This document shows, piece by piece, positions 17,611-25,097 of a DNA stretch of 64,000 bases (its first letter is position 1; every line of letters starts with the position of its first letter). Both the position numbers and the translations under genes were made by a program. The DNA comes from Paeniglutamicibacter antarcticus (GTDB lineage Bacteria > Actinomycetota > Actinomycetes > Actinomycetales > Micrococcaceae): positions 1 to 64,000 of the forward strand of contig NZ_CZJT01000116.1 in NCBI RefSeq assembly GCF_900010755.1, in the 5' to 3' direction. Below the pieces are notes generated by a model. That model was not told the origin of the DNA and made no database searches. It was given only the letters and a program-made list of their open reading frames with translations.

Positions 17611-17626
17611 TAGAACGCTTGTTCTA
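17611..17626 (-). promoter_or_regulatory. LexA (SOS) box of dnaE2
   Basis: A perfect 16-base palindrome, TAGAACGCTTGTTCTA, matches the Gram-positive LexA operator form GAAC-N4-GTTC. It lies about 130 bases upstream of the dnaE2 start in the correct region for its promoter. DnaE2 genes in actinobacteria are known SOS genes. A second GAAC/GTTC pair at about 17653-17670 has a 6-base spacer and is not a consensus box. Confidence 0.8.
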
Positions 17627-17730
17627 ATCAAGCTCATGAGAACAAGTTTTCGAACATGAGGTGTTCGGGTCAACGGTTTTGCGACACTGGGTAGGGACTA
17701 TCCGGCTTCCATGAGATGGGCCACGTGCGG

Positions 17731-19086
17731 CTACCTCGGACCTTCCAGCCGTTCGAGCGCGACCAAGTAGGCCTCGTTGTAGCTGGGGAATTGGGCAACT
17801 TGCTCACGCAGGATGCTCAGTGGGATGTGTGCCCTGATGGCCAGCGCCGCTTGGTGGATCCACTCGCCGGCCTGCGGGGCCACCGCCCAGGCGCCGATCA
17901 TGACCCGCCGCTGCCTGTCGATCAGTATCGACAGGTCCCCACGCGGGTTTTCTTCGTAGGTCCAGGGCCTGGCAATGGCTTCGGGCAGATTCACCCTGAC
18001 GGATTCATGCTCGATATCGAGCGCGTCGGCTTGTGCTCGGGTCAGTCCCACCGCAGCGATTTCCGGGTTCGTGAATACCACCCTCGGGATTCCCCCATAG
18101 GCAGCTTCCCGTTCCTTACCCAGGATGCAGTCGGCGACAACGCGCCCCTGGTATTTTGCGACATGAGTGAAGGGCATGATCCCGGTGACATCCCCTACTG
18201 CCCAGAGCCCTTCGGCGGCCCAGCAATGTTCGTCAACCTGCACGTTCCCCTTGGCGTCCAGCAGCCCTCCCGCCTGCGCAATACCCATCGCCTCGGTGCG
18301 CGGCCGGCGACCAGTGGCAAAAATTGCGGCATCGACCGTGACCTCGCTTCCGTCGCCCAGCACCAGCACACTACTGGCGCCTTCGCGCCGGCCGGAAGCT
18401 ACCGCCGCGTTCATGCGCACATCCACCCCGGCCTCTCGCAGGTACCCCTCGGCGAGCGCCGCGACTTCTGGTTCCTCGCGCCCCAGCAGGTGTCCGCTCC
18501 GATTGAGCAGGGTGACCTTTACGCCAAATCCGGCCAGGAAGGACGCGGTCTCCAGTGCCACGGCACCTCCGCCGATGATCGCGGCCGATTCGGGCAGCTC
18601 CTTGAGCGTGTAGACCTCACGGTTTCCCCATGCGGCGATCTGTTCGACTCCAAGAAATTCAGGGGCTTGCGGGACGGTTCCGGTGGCAATAACGATGTGG
18701 TGGCTGAGGTATTCGATTCCGTCGGCCAAGATGCGCCCAGGACCGGCGATGCTCGCCCGGGCACGGACGAGCATCGCTCCGCGCTTCTCATACCCCTTAG
18801 CCTGCGCGCTGTCATCCAGATGCCTGGCCATGTAGTCGCGGTAGTCTCGCGCCTTGGGCCAATCCAGCCGAATGGGTGAGGCTCCGGCGGTTCGTTCGGT
18901 CTCGACCTTCAGCTCCGTGCCACGCAGGATGGTCTTGGAGGGGATGCACGCCCAGTAAGCGCATTCCCCGCCGATGAGTTCGGATTCAAAGACAATGACC
19001 TTTTTGCCGGCGGTGATCAGCCTGTCGGCAACGACCTCCCCGCCCGGGCCCATACCGATAATTGCTGCGTCGAATATTTCTTGCAC
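17731..19086 (-). CDS. FAD/NAD(P)-dependent pyridine nucleotide-disulfide oxidoreductase
   Basis: A 451-residue class I flavin disulfide reductase of the dihydrolipoamide dehydrogenase / mercuric reductase type. The N-terminal FAD-binding GMGPGGEVVA is followed by the redox-active pair Cys42 and Cys47 in GGECAYWACIPSK. An NAD(P)-binding GGGAVALETASFLAGFG lies near 170-190, an FAD site in WAVGDVTGIMPFTHVAKYQG near 300, and a dimerisation domain at the C-terminus. The usual C-terminal His-Glu pair is not obvious (the tail has EWIHQAALAIRAHIP). The GTG start at 19086 is supported by AGGAGG 6 bases upstream. The substrate is unknown. Confidence 0.92.
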   Translation of the reverse strand: MQEIFDAAIIGMGPGGEVVADRLITAGKKVIVFESELIGGECAYWACIPSKTILRGTELKVETERTAGASPIRLDWPKARDYRDYMARHLDDSAQAKGYEKRGAMLVRARASIAGPGRILADGIEYLSHHIVIATGTVPQAPEFLGVEQIAAWGNREVYTLKELPESAAIIGGGAVALETASFLAGFGVKVTLLNRSGHLLGREEPEVAALAEGYLREAGVDVRMNAAVASGRREGASSVLVLGDGSEVTVDAAIFATGRRPRTEAMGIAQAGGLLDAKGNVQVDEHCWAAEGLWAVGDVTGIMPFTHVAKYQGRVVADCILGKEREAAYGGIPRVVFTNPEIAAVGLTRAQADALDIEHESVRVNLPEAIARPWTYEENPRGDLSILIDRQRRVMIGAWAVAPQAGEWIHQAALAIRAHIPLSILREQVAQFPSYNEAYLVALERLEGPR

Positions 19087-19174
19087 CGAATTCCTCCTGA
19101 ATCTCCCCGCACACTTTGCACCATGCCCGGATTTCCAGCGTTCCACGTACCCGCGCGAACGGCCAGAGGAAGGC

Positions 19175-19501
19175 TCAGGCACTTTCCCGGTAGGCGTCAT
19201 GGATCCTGATGATCCGCCACCTTCCGATTTCGACCTGACGGGAAACCTCAAAGGTGCGCAACGGGCCCACCCCGGCTAGCTTGACCTGCAATTGCCAGAC
19301 CTCGTAGTCAACAAGCCCCGGCCCGCGGCCACGCTCAGCGCGCAGCTCCTCCTTCCACCAGTCACGCCGCTGGAACCAACGCACCGGGTCGGCGGCCAGC
19401 CTGTATTCCCGCCCCTGCCAACGCATGCGGATTGGCACCCCCGCCGGTGTGCAGTCAACCTCGATCGACTGGGTAAAAATGCCCACGCCCCCACCTTCCA
19501 T
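19175..19501 (-). CDS. DUF6504 family protein (SOS-mutagenesis associated)
   Basis: A 108-residue protein resembling DUF6504, a small actinobacterial family usually encoded with imuB and dnaE2. Characteristic features are an N-terminal FTQSIEVDCTPAGVPIRMRW, the WQGREYRLAADPVRW strand pair, the Trp-rich WFQRRDWWKEELRAE and a C-terminal EIGRWRIIRIHDAYRESA. I chose the ATG at 19501; a longer in-frame start at 19636 adds a segment unlike the family, and GTG at 19485 is also possible. It is separated from dnaE2 by the oxidoreductase. A LexA-like site lies about 100 bases upstream. The molecular function of the family is not known. Confidence 0.75.
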   Translation of the reverse strand: MEGGGVGIFTQSIEVDCTPAGVPIRMRWQGREYRLAADPVRWFQRRDWWKEELRAERGRGPGLVDYEVWQLQVKLAGVGPLRTFEVSRQVEIGRWRIIRIHDAYRESA

Positions 19502-19597
19502 TCGCCCCGCCACCGCCAACCGGCGCCACCCCAAAGCCAAACCGGCGCCGAGGAAGCTACGCCGGACGGGATCCAATGGCGCACTTAACCATTTTAT

Positions 19598-19613
19598 TAG
19601 AAAATATGTTCGA
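19598..19613 (-). promoter_or_regulatory. LexA-box-like site upstream of DUF6504 gene
   Basis: TAGAAAATATGTTCGA resembles the LexA box (GAAC-N4-GTTC) with one mismatch in the left half (GAAA) and an intact GTTCGA right half. It is about 100 bases upstream of the chosen start, inside the AT-rich promoter region. Its position fits SOS co-regulation with dnaE2, but the match is imperfect. Confidence 0.5.
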
Positions 19614-19692
19614 TACAAGGTGAGGTTAGAACGCATCTACGACAATTTGCGCCCTGAGCTCCGCTTTCCCGTCATCATCAGGGCATAGACTC

Positions 19693-20139
19693 ATGGTCAT
19701 GACTCAAGAATCCGCACCACAGATCACCGCACTGACCCTGGGCGTACGGGATGTTGAACGCTCACGTGACTTCTATGTCCAGGGACTGGGTTTTCGCGAA
19801 CTCCACCATGTTTCCGGGGAAATCCTGTTCGTCCAGGCCGGCCACGGGCTCATGCTTTCCCTGTGGAATAGCGCTTCGATGCCCGGGGAGTACGGGGACG
19901 TGGGCCACGGCGTGCAGGCCCCGCCGCTGTCCCTGGGCCATAACACCGGCAGCGTTCAAGAAGTGCAGGATCTGTACGCGAAGGCAATGGCCGCGGGGGC
20001 AACCTCCATCGGGGCTCCCACCACTAGGGACTGGGGAGGTACCAGCGCCTGTGTGGCAGACCCGGACGGATTTCGCTGGGACTTCGTGTACAACCCGAGC
20101 TTCTGCGTTGGTGACGACGGATTCATTACCGGCGTCTAA
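19693..20139 (+). CDS. VOC family protein (glyoxalase/bleomycin-resistance fold)
   Basis: A 148-residue VOC protein with two beta-alpha modules: TLGVRDVERSRDFYVQGLGF at the N-terminus and VQEVQDLYAKAMAAGATSIG in the second half, ending in CVADPDGFRWDFVYNPSF. Single-domain members dimerise and bind a metal at the module interface; Glu and His candidates are in the first strand and in the HHVSGEI region. It is divergent from the DUF6504 gene, sharing a 56-base intergenic region, and precedes the ATPase gene by 48 bases, so these two could be cotranscribed. Either of two ATGs (19693, 19699) could start it. The substrate is unknown. Confidence 0.88.
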   Translation: MVMTQESAPQITALTLGVRDVERSRDFYVQGLGFRELHHVSGEILFVQAGHGLMLSLWNSASMPGEYGDVGHGVQAPPLSLGHNTGSVQEVQDLYAKAMAAGATSIGAPTTRDWGGTSACVADPDGFRWDFVYNPSFCVGDDGFITGV

Positions 20140-20187
20140 CCGCAGCTTATTTCTCGTAAACCCCGCGAAAGGCGATTTCTCCAGACC

Positions 20188-20907
20188 ATGCACCTGTCGA
20201 ACCTTCCGATCCGCCGCATCAGCGAACGAGCAATGAACCCTGCAACCCGCAACCAATGGCCAAACACCATGGCACCGGTTCGCCAACTCCTGGATGAAGG
20301 ATTGGAGCCGGGCGCGGCCACCATCTTGGTGGGAGAAAACGGTTCGGGAAAATCAACGCTTATTGAAGCGATCGCCGTCAGCTACGGACTGTCTCCCGAG
20401 GGCGGCTCCACCGGCGCGCAACACAGCACCAGGGTTACTGAGTCCGGGCTGGAGGAACACCTGCAGATCCTGCGCAATCCAGGGGCAAGCCGGCGCGGGT
20501 ACTTCCTGCGCGCCGAAACCATGCACGGCTTTTACACCTACCTGGAGCAGAACCCCGGGATGCGGCCCGAACCGCGCTTCCACGAAATGAGCCACGGGGA
20601 ATCGTTCCTCGAACTGATTATTGACAGGTTCAAGGAAGGCGGCCTCTGGGTTCTCGACGAACCCGAATCCGCCCTCTCCTTCTCCGGTTGTCTGGCCCTG
20701 GTGGGCATCCTCAAAGACCTGATGGCCACCGGCGATTCCCAGGTCGTCCTCTCCACCCACTCACCATTGCTGGCGGCGTTGCCGGGAGCCGATATCTACG
20801 AGGTCGGGCCGTGGGGCCTGCGGCACAGCGCCTGGGACGACCTGGACCTGGTCACCAATTGGCGTTCCTTCATGAACGTGCCCGAACGCTACCTGCGCCA
20901 CCTCTAG
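20188..20907 (+). CDS. AAA-type ATPase (ABC/SMC-like, predicted ATP-binding protein)
   Basis: A 239-residue stand-alone ATPase of the ABC/AAA_23 type. Walker A is GENGSGKST at residues 49-57; the signature-like MSHGESFLELI lies near 137-147; Walker B is WVLDEPESALS, with a downstream D-loop and STHSPLL switch. There is no transmembrane partner, so it is probably an overcoming-lysogenization/OLD-like or DNA-repair type ATPase rather than a transporter subunit. It follows a VOC gene closely and precedes a converging small acidic gene. The function is unknown. Confidence 0.85.
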   Translation: MHLSNLPIRRISERAMNPATRNQWPNTMAPVRQLLDEGLEPGAATILVGENGSGKSTLIEAIAVSYGLSPEGGSTGAQHSTRVTESGLEEHLQILRNPGASRRGYFLRAETMHGFYTYLEQNPGMRPEPRFHEMSHGESFLELIIDRFKEGGLWVLDEPESALSFSGCLALVGILKDLMATGDSQVVLSTHSPLLAALPGADIYEVGPWGLRHSAWDDLDLVTNWRSFMNVPERYLRHL

Positions 20908-20958
20908 AAGGCATCGCACCCGGTAGGGGACATTGCCCGGTCGGTAGCGGCCAGAGGG

Positions 20959-21138
20959 TCAGTCCTCGTCATCGTCAAGGTCGGGGTCGTAGTCGGCCGG
21001 CACAGCGCCGCCTTCACTGCCCCACTTTGAGCTTTGTGTATCGCTGACGGCGCGTTCATCGGTGTTGTGTGTGAGGTGATGGTGGTGTTGTTGCCCGTGT
21101 TCCAGGTTTTCTGCAGGTTCCTTGGTTTCTTCACTCAT
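20959..21138 (-). CDS. Small acidic His-rich protein
   Basis: A predicted 59-residue, very hydrophilic protein. It opens with SEETKEPAENLEHGQQ, has a run of four His followed by LTHNTDE, and ends with a strongly acidic tail, DPDLDDDED. There is no hydrophobic segment and no known domain. The composition suggests an intrinsically disordered or metal-binding peptide. It starts at ATG 21138, after GAAAGGG about 14 bases away. It is divergent from the PheS-like ligase gene and its leader. Coding status rests on frame length, start and tail composition only. Confidence 0.55.
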   Translation of the reverse strand: MSEETKEPAENLEHGQQHHHHLTHNTDERAVSDTQSSKWGSEGGAVPADYDPDLDDDED

Positions 21139-21281
21139 GTGGCCAACGCTAGACCCTTTCGCCGCTTTTAGGCAGGGGCGCATGATCCACGTCAAACCAC
21201 ACAGCAATTGGTGTCAGCCAAGGCCCTTCGGGCGCAGGCCCCCCATGGCGTCTTTCCCGGGTTGTTTGCTACGGTGGTCCC

Positions 21282-21353
21282 ATGCGCACAGATCCACGAT
21301 TTATAGACCCCCGGCCGGGAAACCGCCGTGGGTACTGGTTCGTGCGCTCTTAG
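21282..21353 (+). CDS. Aromatic-rich leader peptide upstream of the PheS-like ligase gene
   Basis: A 23-codon open frame (ATG 21282, TAG 21351-21353) preceded by GGTGG. It ends in Arg-Arg-Gly-Tyr-Trp-Phe-Val-Arg-Ser, so three different aromatic codons (TAC, TGG, TTC) sit side by side shortly before the stop, the arrangement seen in ribosome-mediated attenuators. The stop is 69 bases before the ligase start. Inside the frame, bases 21307-21316 are complementary to 21378-21387, giving a possible alternative fold. The role as a leader peptide is inferred. Confidence 0.6.
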   Translation: MRTDPRFIDPRPGNRRGYWFVRS

Positions 21354-21397
21354 CATTCGCTGTCTCCATTGCTGATCGGTCGGGGGTAAACCACCCA
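21307..21397 (+). promoter_or_regulatory. Candidate attenuator/alternative RNA fold
   Basis: ACCCCCGGCC (21307-21316), lying within the leader frame, can pair over 10 bases (one G-U) with GGTCGGGGGT (21378-21387). The same distal G-run can instead form a short local hairpin with CCACCC (21391-21396) around TAAA, about 25 bases before the ligase start and close to its ribosome site AAGGAG (21412-21417). The two folds exclude each other, so ribosome position on the leader could switch them. No U-tract follows, so translational or Rho-dependent control would fit better than an intrinsic terminator. Confidence 0.45.
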
Positions 21398-21422
21398 TTC
21401 CCACAGCATTCAAGGAGACACC

Positions 21423-22541
21423 ATGACTACCCCTGTTTATCTCACCCCGGACGAACTCCATTCCTCACTCACGCTCCGCGACCTCAGCGACCCGGCCCAG
21501 GGTCCCCACGCCATGCAAACCCTATTGCACGGGGTGGTGGAGTCCCTGCAGCAAGCATGGAACTGCACGATCCGCACGCTCAAGAACCCGCCGATCGTTT
21601 CGGTCAGGAACAACTACGACCTCCTGAACTACCAAGGCAACAATGTGACCCGGGCTCAGCGGTACACCAGGTACCTCAGCCCCACCACGATGCTGCGCAG
21701 CCACACCTCTGCCGAGCTGCCTGCGGCGCTGAAGCACTATGCGGGGCGTGCCGGGGTCGATGAACTGCTCACGGTGCCCGGCCTGGTGTACCGGCGCGAT
21801 GTCGTTGACAGCACCCACGTGGGCGAACCCCACCAGGTTGACCTGTGGCGCATCCGCTCCACCCCGCACACCACTCACACGGACCTGCTGGGGATGATCG
21901 AAACACTGGTGGACGCGGTGCTTCCCGGGACGCAGTGGAAAACCACACCCGCGGTGCACCCCTACACCACCAACGGACTGCAGATCGATGTCCTGCATCA
22001 GGGCCACTGGCTGGAACTTGCCGAATGCGGGCAAATCCACCCGGAAGTGCTCCGCAGCGCCGGGCTGGACCCCGAACAATATTCGGGTCTTGCCCTGGGT
22101 ATGGGACTGGACCGCGCCCTGATGATACGCAAGCACATTCCCGATATCCGCTACCTGCGAGCCACCGGCGAGCGCATATCCCAACAGCTGCAGAACCTTT
22201 CCCCGTGGCAGCAAGTTTCCTCGCTTCCGGCGGCACGACGGGACATCTCCGTGGTGATCGATGCCGGTGAGGATGAGGAAACCCTGGGAGACACGGTGCG
22301 CCGGGTGCTCGCCAATGATGCCGGGCTTGTCGAATCGCTGCAGCTTCTCTCGCGTACAAGCAGTGAGAGGCTTCCGGAAGCTGCACGGCTACGGCTTGGC
22401 ATCCGTGAGGGGCAGGACAACGCGCTGATACGCATCGTCATTCGGCCGCTGGAGCGCACCCTGACCTCGGAGCAAGCCAACGAGTTGCGAAACCGCATCT
22501 ACGGTGCCGTGCATCGGGGACCTCACCAGGAAATGATCTGA
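21423..22541 (+). CDS. srmL: PheS-related class II ligase fused to an FDX-ACB domain
   Basis: A 372-residue protein combining a phenylalanyl-tRNA synthetase alpha-like catalytic core (about 60-250) with a ferredoxin-fold anticodon-binding domain (about 263-366), the layout of mitochondrial PheRS; the PheT beta chain is absent. Class II features are LRSHTS (91-96), motif 2 VYRRDVVDSTHVGEPHQVD (122-140), and motif 3 YSGLALGMGLDRALM (220-234). The two pocket phenylalanines of PheS (GFAFG) are Leu223 and Leu225 here. It matches what is called PheS-related mystery ligase SrmL. SD AAGGAG lies 6 bases before the ATG. The substrate is unknown. Confidence 0.85.
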   Translation: MTTPVYLTPDELHSSLTLRDLSDPAQGPHAMQTLLHGVVESLQQAWNCTIRTLKNPPIVSVRNNYDLLNYQGNNVTRAQRYTRYLSPTTMLRSHTSAELPAALKHYAGRAGVDELLTVPGLVYRRDVVDSTHVGEPHQVDLWRIRSTPHTTHTDLLGMIETLVDAVLPGTQWKTTPAVHPYTTNGLQIDVLHQGHWLELAECGQIHPEVLRSAGLDPEQYSGLALGMGLDRALMIRKHIPDIRYLRATGERISQQLQNLSPWQQVSSLPAARRDISVVIDAGEDEETLGDTVRRVLANDAGLVESLQLLSRTSSERLPEAARLRLGIREGQDNALIRIVIRPLERTLTSEQANELRNRIYGAVHRGPHQEMI

Positions 22542-22569
22542 TCAATCACCCACACGGAGGTGACCCGTG

Positions 22570-22615
22570 ATCGCGGCATTCTGGATTCCTGGCCGGGTTT
22601 CCGGAGTGCCGCGAT
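22570..22615. terminator. Stem-loop terminator between convergent genes
   Basis: Arms at 22570-22584 and 22601-22615 pair across about 15 positions, with two G-U type pairs, around a 16-base loop. The element lies between the ligase stop (22541, + strand) and the stop of the DUF1206 gene (22627, - strand), which is where a shared terminator is expected. Confidence 0.7.
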
Positions 22616-22626
22616 TGGCCCAACGC

Positions 22627-23502
22627 TCACATACGGGCAAATCGTGACTTTGCGACGAGATACAACCCATAGCAACCCACGCCAATACCAATGAGGCAGA
22701 GCAGATACAGCCCATAGGGTTGCTCCCGCACTGCTTTGAGGGCACCGTCCAACCCCGTGGATTCTTCCGGACGCGCCCGTGCGGTGGCAACGATAAACAG
22801 CAGTCCAACCAGGAACAACACAACGCCTTTGGCCACATAACCCACCGCGCCAAGAGCGGCGACGGCCACGCGGAGGCTCGTCGACTCGGGCATGTTCAAC
22901 TGCTTGGTGAAAGACCCCAGCATTCCCCGGACCACAAAGACCACGCCGACCACAGCGATTACCACCCCGATCACCACCAATAGTGCCGGGCCCATGGGTG
23001 CCTTCATAAGTTGGATCGATGAATCACGCGTCGTCTGCCCGCTGTCTTTGCCCGCGCCCATCGCGAAAGAAATGAACGCGACGGCCATCATCAGGAACGC
23101 GAGCCCTTGGCCAGCTGCGGAAACCTTTTTCTTTAGCATCGTCTTCGACTTCAGGTGCTTGTACCCAAAGATCACCTCGCTCAATTGCCACAAAGTCAGT
23201 GCCACGCAGGCGACCGCTCCCAGCCAGAGCACGAGGTAACCTGCCGGCCTGCTCGCCAATTCACCGAGGGCTCCGCTCTGGTCCGCTTCACCGGCCTTTC
23301 CAAATGCCAACTCGATGGCGATGACCCCAATCAAAACATGCAAAATCCCGCTCACCGTGAAGCCGGTTCGGGCAAGAATCACAAAAGCACGTGAATTTGA
23401 GGCCCCCTCAACGGCTTTCGCGGCTTCGTTCAATTCCTTTTTGATATCTGCATTCCTCTCAAAGGGACCACCGTCCTCGATGTTGTGCACCCCAAGGAGC
23501 AC
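22627..23502 (-). CDS. DUF1206 domain-containing membrane protein
   Basis: A 291-residue integral membrane protein with six predicted hydrophobic segments in three similar pairs, the layout of DUF1206. Each pair has the family-like opening of a Gly/Tyr-containing helix: ILARTGFTVSGILHVLIGV, AAGQGLAFLMMAVAFISFA, and AVGYVAKGVVLFLVGLLFI. The N-terminal 40 residues are charged and cytoplasmic. The start is a GTG at 23502 with GGAG upstream; in-frame GTG 23490 is also possible. The function of DUF1206 is unknown. It converges on the ligase gene across a stem-loop. Confidence 0.85.
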   Translation of the reverse strand: MLLGVHNIEDGGPFERNADIKKELNEAAKAVEGASNSRAFVILARTGFTVSGILHVLIGVIAIELAFGKAGEADQSGALGELASRPAGYLVLWLGAVACVALTLWQLSEVIFGYKHLKSKTMLKKKVSAAGQGLAFLMMAVAFISFAMGAGKDSGQTTRDSSIQLMKAPMGPALLVVIGVVIAVVGVVFVVRGMLGSFTKQLNMPESTSLRVAVAALGAVGYVAKGVVLFLVGLLFIVATARARPEESTGLDGALKAVREQPYGLYLLCLIGIGVGCYGLYLVAKSRFARM

Positions 23503-23550
23503 ACGACCCGCTCCGCGCCTGGTCGCCAGGCACAGGATACACCCCGTGGT

Positions 23551-25071
23551 CTAGAGGAATGCGGCGAGCAACATGGTCATCAGCAAGCCGACCACGGAGA
23601 TCAGCGTTTCCATCACCGACCAGGTCTTAATTGTCTCCCAGACGCTCATGCCGAAGTATTCCTTGACCAGCCAGAACCCGGCGTCGTTGACGTGCGAGAA
23701 AAACAGGGACCCGGCACCCACCGAAAGCACCACCAAGGCCAATTGCGCAGGTGGAAGACCCGCGGCCAGCGGCGCCACGATGCCAGCGGCTGTGACGGTT
23801 GCAACCGTTGCCGAGCCAGTGGACACACGGATCAGCACCGCAACGATCCAACCAAGCAGCAAGGCCGAAAGGCTGACGGCCACGGCGAACTTGCCGATCG
23901 CGGTACTCGTACCCCCGTCAACCAGCACCTGTTTGAACCCGCCGCCGGCACCGACAATGAGCATCACCCCCACAATGGGCAGCAGGCTCTCGCCGATCTT
24001 CTTGCCCAGGGTGGAGGCGTTGAACCCCACGGAGGTCCCAAAGGTGATCATGGCCAACAGGACGGCGATGAGCAATGCGACCACCGGGTCCCCCAAGATG
24101 CCAAGGACCTTGTACATTGCGCTTGCCGGATCGAACCACAGGTCGGCGGCTGCCCGGAGCAACATCAACAACACCGGGGATAACACCGTGGCCAGCGTCC
24201 ACCCGAAGGACGGGGTCCGCGTGGCTGCGGGATCCTTGGATCCCTGCCGAGACTCGGTTTCCACGACTCCCTCCACCAGGTGCTTGCCGGGGTGCGAGGC
24301 GTCCGCTGGCTGTTTCCCCTCGAAGTCGCCGGTGGCGCCGGCCCCTGCTCCCAGGAACGAAAGACCCGCACCCGCGGGCCCAATGGGCACCCATTTGGCT
24401 GCCAGCCTGCCGAACAAGGGGCCGCAGATGACCACCGTCGGGACGGCAACCAGCAACCCCAGTGCCAGCGTGATGCCGATATCCGCATGCAGGATCCCCA
24501 CTGCTGCCACCGGCCCGGGGTGTGGCGGGACGAATCCATGAAGCACCGACAGTCCTGCCAGAGCCGGAATCGCCAACAGCATCATCGGGCCCTTGGAACG
24601 GTGCACGGCAAGCATGATGACCGGAACCAGGAGCACCAAGCCGACTTCAAAGAACATCGGGATGCCGATGATGCCGGCAATCAACGCCATCTTCCAGGGC
24701 AGTGACGCCTTGCTCCCGTGCAGCAGCGTGTCAACGATCCTGTCGGCACCACCCGAATCCCCCAATAGCTTGCCAAGCATCGCACCCAGTGCAATCAGCA
24801 CACCCACATAGCCAAGGACCCCGCCGACACCTGTTTCATACGACTTGGTGACATCCAACAACGGGATGCCGGAAAAGACGCCGACCAGCAGGGCGCTGAT
24901 GGTCAGCGCCAGGAAGGCGTGCATCTTGGCCCAGACGATCAACACGACCACCAAGGCGATACCCAGTGCTGCGACAATCAAAACCTGGGTGTCGTGCGCG
25001 GCCCACGGTTCATGCATTTGATCCGCTGCGGTCTCGGTGAGAACACCGACACCCATACTCAACACGCTCAT
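23551..25071 (-). CDS. gntP: Gluconate:H+ symporter (GntP family)
   Basis: A 506-residue GntP-type permease with about 12-14 membrane segments. Family motifs are clear: LGAMLGKLLGDSGGADRI, the ALIAGIIGIPMFFEVGLVLL segment, VPPHPGPVAAVGILHADIG, ITFGTSVGFNASTLG and AGSLFFSHVNDAGFWLVKEYFG. A hydrophilic cytoplasmic insertion (around residues 245-285) is typical of longer members. It imports gluconate with protons. The start at 25071 gives MSVLSMGVG; a 7-residue longer frame is possible. It follows gntK by 26 bases, forming a gluconate uptake and phosphorylation operon. Confidence 0.95.
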   Translation of the reverse strand: MSVLSMGVGVLTETAADQMHEPWAAHDTQVLIVAALGIALVVVLIVWAKMHAFLALTISALLVGVFSGIPLLDVTKSYETGVGGVLGYVGVLIALGAMLGKLLGDSGGADRIVDTLLHGSKASLPWKMALIAGIIGIPMFFEVGLVLLVPVIMLAVHRSKGPMMLLAIPALAGLSVLHGFVPPHPGPVAAVGILHADIGITLALGLLVAVPTVVICGPLFGRLAAKWVPIGPAGAGLSFLGAGAGATGDFEGKQPADASHPGKHLVEGVVETESRQGSKDPAATRTPSFGWTLATVLSPVLLMLLRAAADLWFDPASAMYKVLGILGDPVVALLIAVLLAMITFGTSVGFNASTLGKKIGESLLPIVGVMLIVGAGGGFKQVLVDGGTSTAIGKFAVAVSLSALLLGWIVAVLIRVSTGSATVATVTAAGIVAPLAAGLPPAQLALVVLSVGAGSLFFSHVNDAGFWLVKEYFGMSVWETIKTWSVMETLISVVGLLMTMLLAAFL

Positions 25072-25097
25072 GATTCTTTCCGCTCCGTGCAATCGGT

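Noticed and set aside
17653..17670. Second GAAC/GTTC pair near the dnaE2 LexA box
   Set aside because: The spacer is 6 bases, not 4, so it does not fit the LexA operator.
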